Of a stretch of 9,150 nt of DNA, positions 6,873-9,150 are shown one piece after another. Origin of the DNA: Oscillospiraceae bacterium (GTDB lineage Bacteria; Bacillota; Clostridia; Oscillospirales; Oscillospiraceae). The position numbers were made by a program, and so were the translations under genes. Numbering within the stretch: position 1 is the first letter of the stretch; every line of letters starts with the position of its first letter. Below the pieces are notes generated by a model. It made no database searches. It saw nothing but the letters and a program-made list of their open reading frames with translations, and had not been told where the DNA came from. The stretch spans positions 1-9,150 of the forward strand of contig JAGCMI010000113.1 of the NCBI GenBank assembly GCA_017646545.1, written 5' to 3'.

Positions 6873-8392
6873 GAAAGATACTGGCAATTCTTTTGGCAGT
6901 GGTGCTGCTTTGCGGCTGCACAGATCCATCGGCTTATACCCCCACGGGCAATGCCTTGGATGAACAGGGCATGACCCGCCCCACTTTGGTGGAGGGGAAA
7001 GAAGATCAGGATTTTTCTTTGGTGTATGATCCTGCCAAGACCCTCAATCCCTACACTTGCGCAGATCAGAATAACCGCATGATCTTTTCGTTACTGTATC
7101 AGTCCCTTTTTGCGGTGAATGGGAATTATCGCCCGGAACCCCAGCTTTGCAAAAGTTTCCGGGTATCTCAGGATCGGAAAAGCTATGTGTTTTATGTGCA
7201 CGAGGCGGAATTTTCCGATGGCGGGATTTTGACCGCCGGGGATGTGGCGGCCAGTCTGGAAGCGGCCCGCCAAAGCCCGGTGTACAGCGGACGGCTGTAC
7301 AATGTGGAGGGAATCTCTATCACAGAAGATGGGGGTGTGCAGGTAACGCTTCTGACGCCCTATGAAAATCTGCCCCTGCTGCTGGACATTCCCATTTTGA
7401 AGGCAAATCAGGTGGCATCGGAATTTCCCTCCGGCACAGGACCGTATGCCTTGGAAAACGGTGTAGCAGGCCGCTGGCTGCGGCTGCGGCAGGATTGGTG
7501 GTGCAAGGCGAATTTACCCATCTCTGCAGAAAAGATCTCTCTGGTGACCGCTCTGACCGCCAAGACCATCCGGGATAAGTTTGAGCTGGGTGATGTGGGT
7601 GTGGTTTGCGCCGATCCCAGTGCGGACAGCTATGTGGATTTCCGCTGTGACTATGAATTGTGGGATTGCGAAAACGGCATATTCCTCTATCTGGGCTGCC
7701 GCGCCAAAAGCGGTGTGTTCAGCAACGAAGTGGTACGCCAGGCGTTGACCCACGCCATTGACCGGAGCCTGCTGGTACGGGAGTATTACCGCACCTTTGC
7801 CCAAGCGGCAACCTTGCCGGCCTCTGCCGATTCCCCTTATTACAACAAGGCTTTGGCAGACCGCTACGGTTTTGATGCGGCCATCTTCCGGCAGGCGCTC
7901 ATTTCCCAGGATATGCTGGAGAAAAACATCAGCCTGCTGGTCAACAGCGCAGACGGTCGCCGCACCCGTGTGGCGCAGGCCATTGCCCAAATGCTGCAAG
8001 ATTGCGGTCTGAAAGTAACGGTGAAGGCTGTCACCGGCACCAATTACACCAATGCGCTGAAAAACGGACAGTATGACCTGCACTTGGGGCAGACCATGCT
8101 CTCGCCCAATATGGATCTGTCCGCCTTTTATTCCAGCAGCGGCACTCTGAATTTTGGCGGCATGAATGACACCGCCATCTATTCTCTGTGTCAGGACGCG
8201 CTGGCCAACAGCGGCAACTACACCGCCCTGCATCAGGCGGTGATGGAGGATGCCATGCTTTGCCCGGTGGCTTTTTTGAGCTATGCGGTGTATGTGCAGC
8301 CGGGTCTGGTGGAGGATTTTGCGCCTGCCCGGGATCGGATCTTCTATTACACGCTGGGCAAGACCCTGGACGAGATCCGGATCAAAGAATAA
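6869..8392 (+). CDS. Family 5 extracellular solute-binding lipoprotein (peptide/oligopeptide type)
   Basis: This 507-residue product resembles the SBP_bac_5 family (OppA/DppA/NikA/MppA type), which hands peptides, nickel or similar solutes to ABC importers. The N-terminus is a lipoprotein signal: basic RK, a hydrophobic run to residue 14, and lipobox LCGC with lipidated Cys17. Family marks follow: LNPY (59-62), a Phe-Ser-Asp-Gly segment then LTAGDVAASLEAAR (about 115-134), GTGPY (189-193), and the second-lobe segment VVRQALTHAIDRSLLV typical of these proteins. The mature part has about ten further cysteines, more than usual for an exported binding protein. The gene overlaps pgeF by 4 bp (GTGA), so translation is probably coupled. 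No permease or ATPase gene is in the window, so it is an orphan here. The ligand is unknown; peptides or murein peptides are guesses from family and from pgeF. Confidence 0.88.
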   Translation: MRKILAILLAVVLLCGCTDPSAYTPTGNALDEQGMTRPTLVEGKEDQDFSLVYDPAKTLNPYTCADQNNRMIFSLLYQSLFAVNGNYRPEPQLCKSFRVSQDRKSYVFYVHEAEFSDGGILTAGDVAASLEAARQSPVYSGRLYNVEGISITEDGGVQVTLLTPYENLPLLLDIPILKANQVASEFPSGTGPYALENGVAGRWLRLRQDWWCKANLPISAEKISLVTALTAKTIRDKFELGDVGVVCADPSADSYVDFRCDYELWDCENGIFLYLGCRAKSGVFSNEVVRQALTHAIDRSLLVREYYRTFAQAATLPASADSPYYNKALADRYGFDAAIFRQALISQDMLEKNISLLVNSADGRRTRVAQAIAQMLQDCGLKVTVKAVTGTNYTNALKNGQYDLHLGQTMLSPNMDLSAFYSSSGTLNFGGMNDTAIYSLCQDALANSGNYTALHQAVMEDAMLCPVAFLSYAVYVQPGLVEDFAPARDRIFYYTLGKTLDEIRIKE

Positions 8393-8404
8393 ACAAAAAC
8401 AATG

Positions 8405-8441
8405 AACCCGACCTATGGTTTTGATCATAGGTCGGGTTTTT
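8405..8441. terminator. Strong bidirectional terminator between the secA operon and the hydrogenase gene
   Basis: A perfect 13-bp stem, AACCCGACCTATG (8405-8417) with CATAGGTCGGGTT (8426-8438), encloses an 8-base loop. It runs into five T on the plus strand (8437-8441). On the minus strand the stem is followed by CATTGTTTTTGTTT, so it can end the convergent hydrogenase transcript too. Confidence 0.88.
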
Positions 8442-8458
8442 GTTATGTGTATGCCGTC

Positions 8459-9150
8459 TTACTCCAGTTCGTGCACCTTGTCGCGGTAGGGGCTTTCGGT
8501 GGGAGTGTGGGTATCGGCTTCCCGCTGGTAATTGCCCACCACCTTGGCAGCCAGTTCCACGGGCAGCAGGGTGCCGGCGCCGGCCACACAGCCACCGGGG
8601 CAGGCCATGCCCTCCAGCAGGTAGCCATTGTACTTGCCGGCCTTGGCCATGAGCATCAGCTTGCGGCAGTCCCGCAGACCTTCCGCACGGGCGGTCTTGA
8701 CCTCAACTTCGGGGTTGGTTTCGTGGATCAGATCCTCCACAGCCTTGGCAACACCACCGGAAACCGCAAAACCGCGGCCTGCGGCAGTACCTTCGTTGAG
8801 CACCACCCCATCTTCGATGGTGGCAAAATCAATTTCCTTGGCCTCGAACATACCCTGCAGTTCCTCGAAGGTCATGACAAAGTCCACCTCGGAACGGACA
8901 TCGGTACGGATGGCCTCCAGCTTCTTGGCGGCGCAGGGACCCACAAACACCACCTTACAGCCGGGATACTTCTGCTTCATGAGGCGGGCGGTGTAGACCA
9001 TGGGGGTCAGGGTCATGGACATCTTGGACACCTGATCGGGGAAGAGGACTTCGATCATGGAATGCCATGCAGGACAGCAGGAAGTAGCCATATAATTCTG
9101 CTTGGCGGGCACCTTCTCCAAGAAGTCCCGTGCCTCTTCAATGGTGCACA
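8459..9150 (-). CDS. [FeFe]-hydrogenase, C-terminal H-cluster part (5' end outside window)
   Basis: The visible 229 codons are the C-terminal part of an iron-only hydrogenase, which catalyses reversible proton reduction to hydrogen in the cytosol of fermenting anaerobes. The frame stays open past 9121 to the window edge (Cys-Thr-Ile-Glu-Glu upstream), so the TTG at 9121 is not the real start. H-cluster signatures in fragment numbering: TSCCPAW with proton-relay Cys24 and ligand Cys25; VFVGPCAAKKLEA with ligand Cys72; and EGMACPGGC with ligands Cys183 and Cys187. All four cluster ligands are intact. The second motif has Gly where the best-known enzymes have Met (MPC), a variation I associate with group B monomeric hydrogenases such as Clostridium pasteurianum CpII, from memory. 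N-terminal ferredoxin-type clusters would lie beyond the edge. It converges on the secA operon and shares its terminator. Confidence 0.92.
   Translation of the reverse strand, partial: CTIEEARDFLEKVPAKQNYMATSCCPAWHSMIEVLFPDQVSKMSMTLTPMVYTARLMKQKYPGCKVVFVGPCAAKKLEAIRTDVRSEVDFVMTFEELQGMFEAKEIDFATIEDGVVLNEGTAAGRGFAVSGGVAKAVEDLIHETNPEVEVKTARAEGLRDCRKLMLMAKAGKYNGYLLEGMACPGGCVAGAGTLLPVELAAKVVGNYQREADTHTPTESPYRDKVHELE

Noticed and set aside
7514..8428. Minus-strand frame of 304 codons opposite the binding lipoprotein
   Set aside because: Its sequence is His- and Gln-rich antisense without family features, and its start lies inside the terminator hairpin.
9119..9121. TTG at 9121 as the hydrogenase start
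   Set aside because: The frame continues upstream to the window edge, and the H-cluster domain would lack its N-terminal half and electron-transfer clusters if it began there.

Overview
The window reads as chromosomal DNA of an anaerobic, fermentative, probably spore-forming member of the Clostridia, most likely a gut Oscillospiraceae/Ruminococcaceae-type organism. This rests on a BofA-family gene (a sporulation regulator of Firmicutes), Firmicute-type SecA with a C-terminal zinc motif, strong AGGAGG-type ribosome binding sites, GC-rich coding sequence and an [FeFe]-hydrogenase. The lineage is inferred from gene content; no marker gene fixes the genus.

Layout. (1) Bases 1-368 contain no confidently assigned gene. 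They hold a palindrome-rich element (26-134: a 10-bp outer stem enclosing two perfect hairpins), a plus-strand intrinsic terminator (185-216), and an unlisted minus-strand reading frame that is open from 290 to the left edge. (2) bofA (369-623, +) converges on a three-gene minus-strand operon and shares a bidirectional hairpin terminator with it. (3) That operon, read 3218 to 660, encodes a cytoplasmic GH13 alpha-glucan hydrolase, a 57-residue cysteine-rich protein too short for most gene calls, and a HutD/Ves-family cupin. The genes are 1 bp apart and then overlap by ATGA. (4) A divergent promoter region (3219-3376) separates this from a plus-strand operon: secA, pgeF (YlmD/YfiH multicopper-oxidase-like family) and a family 5 solute-binding lipoprotein starting with GTG and overlapping pgeF by 4 bp. 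(5) A 13-bp-stem terminator closes that operon and also serves the convergent minus-strand gene at the right edge, the C-terminal H-cluster part of an [FeFe]-hydrogenase whose 5' end lies outside the window.

How the genes fit together. The minus-strand operon suggests intracellular maltodextrin breakdown linked, for unknown reasons, to a small putative metal-binding protein and a cupin. The plus-strand operon combines protein export (SecA) with a cytosolic purine-nucleoside/peptidoglycan-editing enzyme and an exported lipoprotein; the coupling of the last two is tight and may be functional. The hydrogenase fits hydrogen-evolving fermentation.

Most of the window is ordinary core genome. The parts deserving a second look are the structured left flank and the small cysteine protein. 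I found no CRISPR array, tRNA, rRNA, transposase or defence system.
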